Of a stretch of 64,000 nucleotides of DNA, positions 17,345-24,758 are shown in pieces (position 1 is the stretch's first letter; each line of letters opens with the position of its first letter). The stretch lies in assembly GCA_000435335.1 (NCBI GenBank), contig FR891329.1, positions 63,527-127,526 on the forward strand, read 5' to 3'. This DNA comes from Clostridium sp. CAG:964 (GTDB lineage: Bacteria; Bacillota; Clostridia; Oscillospirales; Acutalibacteraceae). The position numbers and the translations under genes were made by a program. Below the pieces are notes generated by a model that worked only from the letters and a program-made list of their open reading frames with translations, had not been told where the DNA came from and searched no databases.

Positions 17345-18610
17345 TTAAATGCTAATATTAACAAATTTGCCACCCTTGTTGTTTAAAACCGTGTAGCAAA
17401 AATATCTCATATCGTCCATTGCGTGGTCATGTTCTTTTACCGGCTTATCTTCTCCGGTTTTTTCTGCGTGCTTGGTATCCCAAACATATGCTGTGAATTC
17501 TCCGAGAATATTACTGCAGCAGTCATTAATCTTTATTTTCCCCGACTTTATACAATCGCTTGTAAAGCGTATCCCTGCAAGTACATCATTGTTTGCAGGG
17601 ATAACTGTATATCTGCCTTTACGGCGTATAAGTGTTATAAAGCTTGCAGCTGATGGGTCAACAATGATACTTGTTATGTGCAACCCATCTATGAGCTTAA
17701 CAACCTCTGTATAATATTCATCGTCTGTTTTTTGCCGTCCACTCTGTCGTCCGTTGTAATAATACTCTCTTACTCTGTACCAAACGCCTTTGTGTAAGCC
17801 CCATAGCCCTGCACTAAATGGGTTAAGTGTACCGTAGTCAATAGATACATAGTATTGACTGTAATATCTTTTTTCCGGCAGGGCTGTGTATTCCGACTTT
17901 TCAAATTGATATATCCTACCCTCAGCAGCTACCCACAATCCAAGTATGTACCTTTGGTAAAAACTGCCTGTATACATACTTTTGTAGCGCTCTTTTGTTT
18001 CTTCGCTAAGCGCAGGGTTGTCATCCATTGTAAAATTTAAGCGGATTACATTTTTATCTTGTGCCTGTTCAGATTTAGTATCAACCCACTCCTTGTAAAA
18101 CCAATGATATGGACTTTCCGGGTTGCAGTTAAACCAAAACTTTGCGCCGTCTACCGAGCAACGACCTGTTGCTTGATTGACAAAGCTCTGCGGCATAAGA
18201 GCGACCTCATCAAGCAACACACCTGCAAGGGTGATACCTTGTATGAGGTCTTGGGAACTTTCGTCTTTGCCACCAAAAATGTAAAAGCTGTTTTTTATGC
18301 CACCGTGTTCCAGCTCTATTACATTTTCCGAGCGTTTGTCTTTAATTTTGTATCTGCTGCGTATCATTTTTAACAAGGGAGTGATAACATTTCTGCGGCA
18401 GCTGCCTACGGTCTTGCCACATATCGCAAAATTTCGCTCGTTAAAATTAGTCATTGCCCAAAATATAAAGCTTAAGCTCATACTCATAGTTTTGCCGGAT
18501 CGGATTGAGCCGTTTGCTATTATTGCATTATATTTAGCCGATATAACAGGGTTTGCCCACCAAGTAAGCACCTGCAACTGCTTTTTGCTAAATGTTCTAA
18601 ACTTAGCCAT
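17345..18610 (-). CDS. Terminase large subunit
   Basis: The protein has 421 residues. The N-terminal ATPase has a Walker A-like GSIRSGKT near residue 35 and Walker B VLLDEVAL with the catalytic Glu. The C-terminal RNase H-like nuclease has Asp residues in YVSIDYGT, IIVDPSAA and HAMDDMRY. This is the PBSX/SPP1-type large terminase. Start choice: MAKFRT at 18610 fits the family; an in-frame ATG at 18625 has AAGG immediately before it and is less likely. The gene overlaps the end of the small-subunit candidate by 8 bases. Confidence 0.92.
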   Translation of the reverse strand: MAKFRTFSKKQLQVLTWWANPVISAKYNAIIANGSIRSGKTMSMSLSFIFWAMTNFNERNFAICGKTVGSCRRNVITPLLKMIRSRYKIKDKRSENVIELEHGGIKNSFYIFGGKDESSQDLIQGITLAGVLLDEVALMPQSFVNQATGRCSVDGAKFWFNCNPESPYHWFYKEWVDTKSEQAQDKNVIRLNFTMDDNPALSEETKERYKSMYTGSFYQRYILGLWVAAEGRIYQFEKSEYTALPEKRYYSQYYVSIDYGTLNPFSAGLWGLHKGVWYRVREYYYNGRQSGRQKTDDEYYTEVVKLIDGLHITSIIVDPSAASFITLIRRKGRYTVIPANNDVLAGIRFTSDCIKSGKIKINDCCSNILGEFTAYVWDTKHAEKTGEDKPVKEHDHAMDDMRYFCYTVLNNKGGKFVNISI

Positions 18611-18947
18611 TATTAGTAAACACATCCTTACTTGCTTTATTTAATGCAGCAACTAAGCCATCATCTTCTGTAACAGCTTCCGCAGGCTTAAAGTATTCGG
18701 CATACAATCTTACTGCCTGCATATTACCCTTAATACTTTCGTTTAAAACAGTATTTCTTACAGCTGTAAGCTCTGACTCTTCATATTTTTTAATAATAGC
18801 CTGCAGTTTTTGCCTGTATTGTCGTGGTTTAAGCACTCCATACATACGCTCAAGGCTTTTTAAATCTTCAACTATATTAAATTCTGCTTTTGTTTCTGTT
18901 TTTTGCAACAGATCAGCTAATGTCTCCAGCTTTTTGTTTTTACGCAC
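18603..18947 (-). CDS. Candidate small terminase / packaging protein
   Basis: This 114-residue helical, Lys/Glu-rich protein starts at GTG behind a strong GGAGGTGG site. It sits directly before the large terminase, where the small subunit normally lies. I do not recognise a family domain. A Mu gp27/DUF3486-like protein, the small terminase of Mu-like phages, is encoded 600 bases upstream, so this may be a second packaging factor. The start lies about 20 bases after a terminator-like hairpin (18966-19020). Confidence 0.65.
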   Translation of the reverse strand: MRKNKKLETLADLLQKTETKAEFNIVEDLKSLERMYGVLKPRQYRQKLQAIIKKYEESELTAVRNTVLNESIKGNMQAVRLYAEYFKPAEAVTEDDGLVAALNKASKDVFTNNG

Positions 18948-18965
18948 TTAAAACCACCTCCGATA

Positions 18966-19020
18966 AAAATGCATAGCTCCGCCATATGCCAGCTGGTTAG
19001 CTGACATTGTACGGAGCTAT
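18966..19020 (-). promoter_or_regulatory. Two-tier leader hairpin with U tract (attenuator or antiterminator target)
   Basis: On the minus strand a 9-bp outer stem (ATAGCTCCG/CGGAGCTAT, 19012-19020 with 18974-18982) surrounds a 4x4 internal loop, then a 9-bp inner stem with one G-U pair (ATGTCAGCT/AGCTGGCAT) closed by an AACC loop. GCATTTTTATC follows, then the ribosome site of the packaging gene. It lies between the NusG-like gene and the terminase genes. The base pairing is read directly; regulation is inferred. Confidence 0.75.
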
Positions 19021-19048
19021 AACGACAACCGCAGCGAGAGGGGACGAA

Positions 19049-19555
19049 TCAACCCTCTGCATATAGTTGCTTTTGTTTTTCGATAAATGACACCGTAACA
19101 GGTGTCTTATTTTTTGCAATTGTAAGCTCAATGACAGCTCTCCGCTGTCGTCTTTTATAACTTATTAATTGGTCTTTAAACTCTTTTAAAATGCCGTTTA
19201 AAGGTATTAGCTTGCCCTCATTGTCAAACTCAACAAGTGATGCGGATCGGAGCATATCTATCCGTCGGACCGTCATTATTTCCTCATCGGTAAGTGGTAT
19301 AGGATTTTTGCCACCGCCAAGCAAACGGATAACACCGGGGCATTTGCAGAGGCTATAATAGTCTGACCACTTGTAGTCCAGCTTGACAAAAATATACCCT
19401 CGGAAAATAATGTCTATTTGCCTTTTCCATTTTCCTTTTTGTCTGATTATTTTCTCCACGAGCGGCACAAGAACCTTGTAGCCCTGCTTTTCAATTCTGT
19501 TTTTAATTTCAATTTCCCGATCTGTTGTAACCTGCAAGACATACCATTTAGCCAT
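19049..19555 (-). CDS. NusG paralogue (RfaH/LoaP-type antiterminator)
   Basis: This 168-residue protein has an N-terminal NGN domain with the family hallmarks: KWYVLQVTTDREIEI at the start, GYKVLVPLVE, FRGYIFVKLDY and PGVIRLLGGG..PIPLTDEE. A reduced KOW-like C-terminal domain starts at about residue 115. It is a specialised NusG, not the housekeeping copy, because it sits in a phage operon. LoaP/RfaH proteins ride RNA polymerase and suppress termination across one operon. It overlaps the gp27-like gene by 8 bases and is followed by a structured leader and then the packaging and morphogenesis genes, several of which are preceded by terminators. Confidence 0.88.
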   Translation of the reverse strand: MAKWYVLQVTTDREIEIKNRIEKQGYKVLVPLVEKIIRQKGKWKRQIDIIFRGYIFVKLDYKWSDYYSLCKCPGVIRLLGGGKNPIPLTDEEIMTVRRIDMLRSASLVEFDNEGKLIPLNGILKEFKDQLISYKRRQRRAVIELTIAKNKTPVTVSFIEKQKQLYAEG

Positions 19556-20114
19556 AATCCTGCTCCTTTTGTTCTTGTCTCATCGACTTAATTTCATCTA
19601 AAAGTTTCTGATACAATGCCGGATTTCTCTTGCGTAAGTTCTCGTAGAGTAGGGTCTGATTATTGTCAAGTGCAATCATTTCATCCGATTTAACATCAGT
19701 ATCAATTTTTTTCTTATACGCAACAGCTCTTGCAAGGGCTGTTGCATTAGCCAATATCTTTTCCGGCGTAGCGTCCTGCCAACTATCCTCGCCAATCAGT
19801 GACAGTGCTTCAAACGCTTTTTGACTTGCAAGTCGTAATATTGCTTCGGCAGGATCAAGGTCAGGGTAGCGCTCGGTTTCGGATAAAATCATCCGAAAAT
19901 TTTCCTGAGCAATTCGCAGCTCATTCGCACTAGCTAAAAACCTGCGTGCATATCTGCTAACGCTTGCTTGTGTGAGCTGCACCTCGTTTTCTGCTAGATA
20001 CCGGCAAATTTCTCTGTAAGTTTGGCCGGTAAGGAGCATTTGGTCAACAGTATCTTTAAGCTCAACTGGCAATTTATCAATTTTTCCAACAGCTCTTCTC
20101 TTAGCTCTGCTCAT
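19548..20114 (-). CDS. Mu gp27-like protein (DUF3486), small terminase
   Basis: This 188-residue protein has an N-terminal helix-turn-helix (KLPVELKDTVDQMLLTGQTYREICRYLAENE...SVSRYARRF), the hallmark of DUF3486/Mu gp27. The long helical C-terminus includes YPDLDPAEAILRLASQKAFEALSLI and RAVAYKKKIDTDVKSDE. In Mu this protein is the DNA-binding small terminase. It belongs to the gp25-gp26-gp27 block, with 4- to 8-base overlaps on both sides. Confidence 0.85.
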   Translation of the reverse strand: MSRAKRRAVGKIDKLPVELKDTVDQMLLTGQTYREICRYLAENEVQLTQASVSRYARRFLASANELRIAQENFRMILSETERYPDLDPAEAILRLASQKAFEALSLIGEDSWQDATPEKILANATALARAVAYKKKIDTDVKSDEMIALDNNQTLLYENLRKRNPALYQKLLDEIKSMRQEQKEQDYG

Positions 20115-20428
20115 ATATCCACCAACTCGTCTTTCAATCTACCAGATAACAGCTTAATTCCCTTATCTGTCAGCTTAGCCTCCAACTGGTCAACTTCACA
20201 GTCGGCAAGAGTGGCAGGAGTTTTTGAGGATATGTCCCTTAATTGTATGTATTCTGATTCCGTTAAGTAATTAACGCTATCCAGCATTTCATTCTCCGGC
20301 ATATCATCAAGAGCATACTGGGTATCGGTCAGTTTTGCGTACTTGTAACGCAAAATATTAATCGTTCTCAGCACACGTCCGTTGTTTTTAATAAAGCGTC
20401 CTGCTTTGATTTTATCAAGCTCGTTCAT
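20111..20428 (-). CDS. Mu gp26-like protein
   Basis: This 105-residue protein resembles the VpaChn25_0724/Mu gp26-type family: an N-terminal winged-helix-like region and a C-terminal DQLEAKLTDKGIKLLSGRLKD pattern. In Mu-like phages it always stands between the gp25- and gp27-like genes, as here, and overlaps both by 4 bases. The function is unknown; a role with the terminase or in late regulation is possible. Confidence 0.65.
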   Translation of the reverse strand: MNELDKIKAGRFIKNNGRVLRTINILRYKYAKLTDTQYALDDMPENEMLDSVNYLTESEYIQLRDISSKTPATLADCEVDQLEAKLTDKGIKLLSGRLKDELVDI

Positions 20429-20757
20429 TGATTATTATCCCTCCTTGCTATCATTAAGTCGTACATTTTATCTATTTTATTTTCCAGCTTATTTGTGCTC
20501 TGCATAAATTCTTTTTTAGTGAGTGTGTTAGACTTTATATCATCCACATCTTGTTGTAATTTTTCTAAACCTTTGTTTGTATCGTTTTTTAATTCCTTAA
20601 GTTCTTCTTTATTAACATAGGTTAATTTAATATGATTAATATCTTCTTCGTGCTTATCTTGCTTGGATATTGTGCGCTTAAGAAAATAACCAATTATACT
20701 TGTTACAGCTGTCAGACCTAAAGACACTAACCACCATGCGTCTGCTCCAAATTCCAT
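20425..20757 (-). CDS. Mu gp25-like membrane protein (DUF2730-like)
   Basis: This 110-residue protein has one transmembrane helix at residues 8-28 (WWLVSLGLTAVTSIIGYFL) followed by a long coiled coil (residues 33-105, Lys/Glu/Asp rich), the layout of DUF2730/Mu gp25. A GAGGTG site precedes the start. It is the first gene after a 15-bp dyad (20785-20817). The function is unknown in the family. Confidence 0.7.
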   Translation of the reverse strand: MEFGADAWWLVSLGLTAVTSIIGYFLKRTISKQDKHEEDINHIKLTYVNKEELKELKNDTNKGLEKLQQDVDDIKSNTLTKKEFMQSTNKLENKIDKMYDLMIARRDNNQ

Positions 20758-20775
20758 TTTTTCACCTCACACTAT

Positions 20776-20817
20776 ATAAAAATAAGGTATCATTAAGTTT
20801 GTAACTTAATGATACCT
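20776..20817 (-). terminator. 15-bp perfect dyad with flanking T/A tracts (terminator or activator site)
   Basis: Arms 20785-20799 and 20803-20817 are perfectly complementary with a 3-base loop. On the minus strand TTATTTTTAT follows, so it should terminate the early operon that ends with Mor. It also lies directly upstream of the gp25-like gene, where a Mor-binding dyad could sit. Confidence 0.7.
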
Positions 20818-20864
20818 CGAATTTTTGAAGTGCCATAGATGAAACATTTCTATAATTTTCTTCA

Positions 20865-21164
20865 CTAGCTATCATCAAAAAATGACAGCTGTTGATTTAG
20901 TATTCGGGAATTTTCCCGATTTATAATTTCTCTTACTGCTCGTTCAGACAATCTATATTGATTTGCCAGGCTTTTGAAATTATACCCATTAAAGCGTTTT
21001 ACGATTTCTTCGTCACGCTTAATGCTTAGCAGCTTATCTATTTTTGCTATGTATATGTTAGTTCCACCGTAAATTTTGACTAACTTTAGATACGCCTCTA
21101 ACCCAATTGTCTCTGCGATTTGGCGCTGTTCGCCTTGTAAGTCTTGTATCTTTATGTTGTCCAT
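20865..21164 (-). CDS. Mor-family middle transcription activator
   Basis: This 99-residue protein matches the Mor activator family: an N-terminal dimerisation region with AYLKLVKIYGGTNIYIAKID and a C-terminal helix-turn-helix IVKRFNGYNFKSLANQYRLSERAVREII. In Mu, Mor activates the middle promoter and its paralogue C activates the late ones. Only one Mor-family gene is seen here. It starts one base after the GemA-like gene and is followed by the dyad at 20776-20817. Confidence 0.9.
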   Translation of the reverse strand: MDNIKIQDLQGEQRQIAETIGLEAYLKLVKIYGGTNIYIAKIDKLLSIKRDEEIVKRFNGYNFKSLANQYRLSERAVREIINRENSRILNQQLSFFDDS

Positions 21165-21665
21165 TTACATTCCCCTTATAGCCTTGCGTTCTGCGGATTT
21201 AACATAGTTTTTTAACAATTCAATAAGCTTATTACCTTGCTCAAATCCCAGCCACTCAAACGGTTTCTGTGGGCTTGCATCTATGTGCAGCTCTTTTTTG
21301 ATAATGCCACATAAGCGCTCTCCCTTTGTTGCAACCGTTACTGTCGTGTCACAGCCGGCAAGCTGATACATTAGCGCCCACACCTTGCGTTGTTGCCCAA
21401 CTGTCATGCCTTTTGCCGTTGTGCTATATCTTTTATTGCCTGATCGTGATTTTGACGGTGGTTGCAGCTGAGATATTTTAATACGCTGCGCTAACTCAGC
21501 TACAACTTTTTTATAATCAACATCTGTTAATTGCTTTACACTGTCCTGACCTGTAATATTATATACCAAGTTATGCAGCATATCATCTTTATGATTGTTA
21601 TTATCCAACATTCCTAACGCTGCGCCCATACCGTATATGCGTTGCACCTGAGTTTTGTTCAGCAT
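21165..21665 (-). CDS. GemA-like regulatory protein (DUF1018, Mu gp16)
   Basis: This 166-residue protein matches the Mu gp16/GemA (DUF1018) family. It has an N-terminal helical domain with KTQVQRIYGMGAALGM and DMLHNLVYNITGQDSVKQLT, then the conserved Tyr-Thr/Met-Thr linker (AKGMTVGQQRKVWALMYQL) and a second domain. In Mu, Gem modulates DNA supercoiling and host gene expression. It lies in the early operon just before Mor, as in Mu-like phages. Confidence 0.85.
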   Translation of the reverse strand: MLNKTQVQRIYGMGAALGMLDNNNHKDDMLHNLVYNITGQDSVKQLTDVDYKKVVAELAQRIKISQLQPPSKSRSGNKRYSTTAKGMTVGQQRKVWALMYQLAGCDTTVTVATKGERLCGIIKKELHIDASPQKPFEWLGFEQGNKLIELLKNYVKSAERKAIRGM

Positions 21666-21670
21666 ATTAT

Positions 21671-22345
21671 TTATCCCTCCACTATACTTATTTTTGGGGT
21701 TACCTCAACTACAAAAGCTGCTTGTATTTTTTTGATGACTTCATTGATTTTGTCCTGACTATCAATTTTATTAACATCACAAATAGCCTTAAACTGTTGC
21801 CAAACCGCTGCTTCCATAAGTAAATAAGCATATTCCTGTGCTTGCCTGTCTGTCATATTTGCAATAATTATTAGGTTGTCAACATCCTTTTGGTAATTAA
21901 TGCCCTTGCATTTTTTACTAATTAGTTTAGCCGTCCTGTCATCTAAATGCATTGAGCTGATAACATCATTCACTGTAGTATCCTTGCAAAAGTTACCTTG
22001 CCAAATTCCTGCAACCAATCGTTTAGCTGGAGCAGTAAGCTCCGCTTTGGTTGAGAGCTTAACCATGTCGTTGTAAACAGTCCCAAAAATCTCCGGAAGT
22101 AGACTTTCCAATGTAATTTTAACAGATTCACTCACAGTTGCCTGCAGGTTGCTGTCTGTGCCCTCATACTTAACCGATTTATATTTTGTATTTGCCAAAT
22201 CCTCCTGTGCAACTTTCAGCAGTTCAGCTTCAATAATATCAGCCTCCTGCTTTGCCTTTGCCTGCTGTTCTCTCAGTTCTGCAAGGCGGTCAATTTTTTT
22301 TGCAACAATGTCAGCACGTTCTTTTAGCTTAACTAAATTACTCAT
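21671..22345 (-). CDS. Early phage protein with N-terminal coiled coil, unrecognised
   Basis: This 224-residue soluble protein has a coiled coil at residues 8-50 (KERADIVAKKIDRLAELREQ...EADIIEAELLK), then a mixed domain. The start at 22345 (MSNLVKL) overlaps the AbrB-like gene by 8 bases; a longer in-frame start at 22384 is less likely. It is part of the early operon between the AbrB-like protein and GemA. It could be a host-takeover or replication accessory factor; I see no motif that decides. Confidence 0.6.
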   Translation of the reverse strand: MSNLVKLKERADIVAKKIDRLAELREQQAKAKQEADIIEAELLKVAQEDLANTKYKSVKYEGTDSNLQATVSESVKITLESLLPEIFGTVYNDMVKLSTKAELTAPAKRLVAGIWQGNFCKDTTVNDVISSMHLDDRTAKLISKKCKGINYQKDVDNLIIIANMTDRQAQEYAYLLMEAAVWQQFKAICDVNKIDSQDKINEVIKKIQAAFVVEVTPKISIVEG

Positions 22346-22583
22346 CACAAACCACCGCCTTATGTATTTTTGCTGCGCAGTCACGGCATATTTCCATGTC
22401 CATTACAGATCTTACTCGCTCTGTGCTGCCACAAAAACTACATGTAGGTACATGCTTAGTTATCTTTATTCCATCGTCTGACATAACGATATCTACTGCA
22501 TTACCCTTAAACAATCCGGCTTCCGTTCGCAGCTGCTTTGGCAGTGTTATACTGCCGTTTTTATTGATTTTTTTACTTACCAT
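22338..22583 (-). CDS. AbrB-like DNA-binding protein with zinc knuckle
   Basis: The protein has 81 residues. Residues 1-42 form a SpoVT/AbrB swapped-hairpin domain (KINKNGSITLPKQLRTEAGLFKGNAVDI). Residues 47-72 hold a CxxC...CxxC pair (CSFCG and CRDC), a likely zinc site. AbrB-type proteins bind AT-rich DNA as dimers and can repress transition-state genes. In a prophage early operon it may act on phage or host promoters. A GGAGG site precedes the start. Confidence 0.78.
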   Translation of the reverse strand: MVSKKINKNGSITLPKQLRTEAGLFKGNAVDIVMSDDGIKITKHVPTCSFCGSTERVRSVMDMEICRDCAAKIHKAVVCDE

Positions 22584-22680
22584 TACTATTCCTCCTGTTT
22601 TGATTATGTCTCACTCTGCATTTATACGGGCTTGTGACCGTCTTCGGCTGCATTAAGACGGCGGAGCTTGTCCGCCATAT

Positions 22681-22950
22681 TTACTTGATTGCCTGCCCAC
22701 AAAAAGGACAAAATATTGGGATTTCCTTTTTTTTGTGTGCCAGTGTAGCATCGCATTTTGGGCAATTATAGTTAATTTCATATTCGCAAAAATCACTTAG
22801 CTCTATGTCTACAATTTTCCGAGGAGTATCCCTTTCAATCAATTCTTTAATATGCTCATATGTTTCTTTTGTCATACATTCCACTACCGCAAACGGTTTG
22901 TATTCTTCGATATTCAAATCATTGTTAAGTATTATCTTTTTTGTATCCAT
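22681..22950 (-). CDS. Small zinc-ribbon protein
   Basis: This 89-residue protein has a C-terminal zinc ribbon (CPKC and CPFCG, residues about 65-87). The N-terminal half (NIEEYKPFAVVECMTKETYEHIKEL) is not recognised. I chose the start at 22950 because ATG overlaps the previous stop as TAATG, a coupled arrangement. It is an early-operon accessory gene of unknown role. The gap to the next gene (22584-22680) holds a short hairpin and no convincing gene. Confidence 0.65.
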   Translation of the reverse strand: MDTKKIILNNDLNIEEYKPFAVVECMTKETYEHIKELIERDTPRKIVDIELSDFCEYEINYNCPKCDATLAHKKKEIPIFCPFCGQAIK

Positions 22951-23354
22951 TATTGACCGCTCCAATCTATCAATTCAATGCTTGTGTTATTTTTAATAAA
23001 ATGGCTTTTCAGCCGCCTGAATGATGACCAGTAGGGGATATAGTATGTATATGTGTACTTGTCTTTAAGTTTCTTTTGCTTCTTCTTGCTGCGAGAAAAT
23101 TCTGTAATCTGTTTTCTTGTAAGTGTGCACCTTTTGCAAGGACACATAAACTTAATGCAAGCTTCATTTTCAGGCTTAAGCATTGCTGCATCCATTTTGT
23201 CATCAATATATACAGCAATAACTAATTTCATTCTATCTGCATTCTCATATTGTGACTGTAGTGCAACATTGTATCCGTCAATTTTCATCCTAATAATCAT
23301 TCCCGGATACAATGCTAGTTTTGCCTGGATATCCTGCCATTGTTTTTCGGTCAA
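22950..23354 (-). CDS. Early phage protein, unrecognised
   Basis: This 134-residue protein has an N-terminal beta-rich part (MIIRMKIDGYNVALQS) and a very basic C-terminal half with a Cys cluster (CPCKRC) and KKKQKKLKDK, suggesting nucleic-acid contact. It is coupled to the next gene by a one-base overlap and lies one base from its upstream neighbour. No known family. Confidence 0.6.
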   Translation of the reverse strand: MTEKQWQDIQAKLALYPGMIIRMKIDGYNVALQSQYENADRMKLVIAVYIDDKMDAAMLKPENEACIKFMCPCKRCTLTRKQITEFSRSKKKQKKLKDKYTYTYYIPYWSSFRRLKSHFIKNNTSIELIDWSGQ

Positions 23355-23693
23355 TTAATAGCACCTCCTTTCTTTTAGCCTCTTATTTTCATCTTCCAGC
23401 TGTCTGTATTTTTTTGCAAGCTGCTCCACATCCTGCGGCTGCAGCTTTGTAGCCTCATACTCTGACAGCTTTCTTAGACATTCTTTTTGAGTTCCTTTGA
23501 TTTCAATCTCGCCTCTTGGCATTACTTTAGTCAGCCAATTGTAAAAATTCTTATGCCTTAAGTAGTTGCCACATGCTGATGGGTCGTTGATACATCTATT
23601 ATCACAATCTTTATCACAATAATAGCAGCAATAGCTACCTCGACGCTTATCACAGTTAAATAAGCCGCACTCAGGGTTTACTTTAATAATCAT
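23355..23693 (-). CDS. Cys-rich early protein with coiled coil
   Basis: This 112-residue protein has a Cys-rich N-terminal half (eight to ten Cys in residues 9-42, e.g. CCYYCDKDCDNRC), which probably binds zinc, and a C-terminal coiled coil (QLAKKYRQLEDENKRLKER). It is the first gene after the MuB-like gene and the hairpin at 23792-23819. No recognised family. Confidence 0.6.
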   Translation of the reverse strand: MIIKVNPECGLFNCDKRRGSYCCYYCDKDCDNRCINDPSACGNYLRHKNFYNWLTKVMPRGEIEIKGTQKECLRKLSEYEATKLQPQDVEQLAKKYRQLEDENKRLKERRCY

Positions 23694-23791
23694 TTCTGTT
23701 CATCCTTTCAGACCTTTTAAAATTCAAGTTGTGCGCACTAACTCTAATCTATGCTTTGCTTATGCTTACAAAGCACACATTATAGGGAGTG

Positions 23792-23819
23792 CGGTAGCCC
23801 TCTAGCACAAGGGCTACCG
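23792..23819 (-). promoter_or_regulatory. GC-rich hairpin between the MuB-like gene and the small early genes
   Basis: Perfect 10-base arms (CGGTAGCCCT/AGGGCTACCG) with an 8-base loop. No U tract follows on the minus strand, so it is not a clear terminator; an RNA stabiliser or protein site is possible. A second, smaller stem (GCTTTG/CAAAGC) lies at about 23752-23775. Confidence 0.5.
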
Positions 23820-23858
23820 TCTAAAGAAGGTAAAAAAAAATGATTAGTTATTAGCAAT

Positions 23859-24758
23859 TTATACTTCCTGCATAATTTTTTTCGCAGTTAAAACAAGTGC
23901 TGGATAGGTTGTGTTGTTGTTATCAACTGCGTTGCTGTACAGGTTTTGCGCTCCTCTTATAGCGTTGTCGGTTTGTGCAATCTTTAACAAAAATTTTGTT
24001 TCTTTTTCCTTTCCGGCAATCGCCGGAAAGAGCAGCTCTATATCGTTTTTCGTAATATCCGCTGTATGGCGTATTATCGTTGTCTTTGTGCGATTTTTTA
24101 TTTGTGCGACCGCTGTGTTTTTGTTCCTAAGTTTTGTTACAAGTTCTGCATTGCCAACTAAGCAAATGCCTATCTCCGGATAAGCATCAAAAAATGCTCT
24201 TAAGCTGTCAAGCGTTTTCAACGGCAAATGCTGTGCTTCATCTAGGATTAGCACTTTGCTTTCGCCTGAGAGCTTGTGTGCTATGCGCAGCCACATATCA
24301 TATCTGTTGCCCTGCTGCAATGACATTTCCGTGCACAGCTGTCTGAGCAATGAGGTTATTCCTGATATGCACGGGTTGATAGGCACATAATATGCTGTTG
24401 CCGGGTGGTCTTCCGCATATTTTTTGCAAGCCATTGTCTTGCCGATACCTGCGTCTCCGGCTTCGATCGCAAATCCGCCTTTAAGATGACAGAGGCGTAT
24501 ATTATCGTATACAGCTGTACTTATTGATGTTTCCACATAGCCTACACTGTTTGACAAGCTTGCAACTTCTTTTTCCGCTTGGATATTTGCAAGATATTCA
24601 TCCAGCTTTGCTTCGACCTTTGTCGTGTCGCCGGTATAAGTGCCTCTGCGACACTGACTTATTACAGCAGCACTGTAGTCAAGATTTTTCGCTACGATAC
24701 TCCACGGTTTGTCAATATGTGCCTGATACATTTCAAGCTTTTCCTTTAAGCTCATCAT
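23859..24758 (-). CDS. MuB-like transposition ATPase
   Basis: This 299-residue AAA+ protein has an N-terminal HTH (residues 15-50, WSIVAKNLDYSAAVISQCRRGTY), Walker A GDAGIGKT near residue 103, Walker B VLILDEAQH near residue 172 and sensor 1 ICLVGNAEL. MuB/IstB-type ATPases bind target DNA, deliver it to the transposase and give target immunity. It overlaps the transposase gene by 4 bases, the standard A-B order. Confidence 0.92.
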   Translation of the reverse strand: MMSLKEKLEMYQAHIDKPWSIVAKNLDYSAAVISQCRRGTYTGDTTKVEAKLDEYLANIQAEKEVASLSNSVGYVETSISTAVYDNIRLCHLKGGFAIEAGDAGIGKTMACKKYAEDHPATAYYVPINPCISGITSLLRQLCTEMSLQQGNRYDMWLRIAHKLSGESKVLILDEAQHLPLKTLDSLRAFFDAYPEIGICLVGNAELVTKLRNKNTAVAQIKNRTKTTIIRHTADITKNDIELLFPAIAGKEKETKFLLKIAQTDNAIRGAQNLYSNAVDNNNTTYPALVLTAKKIMQEV

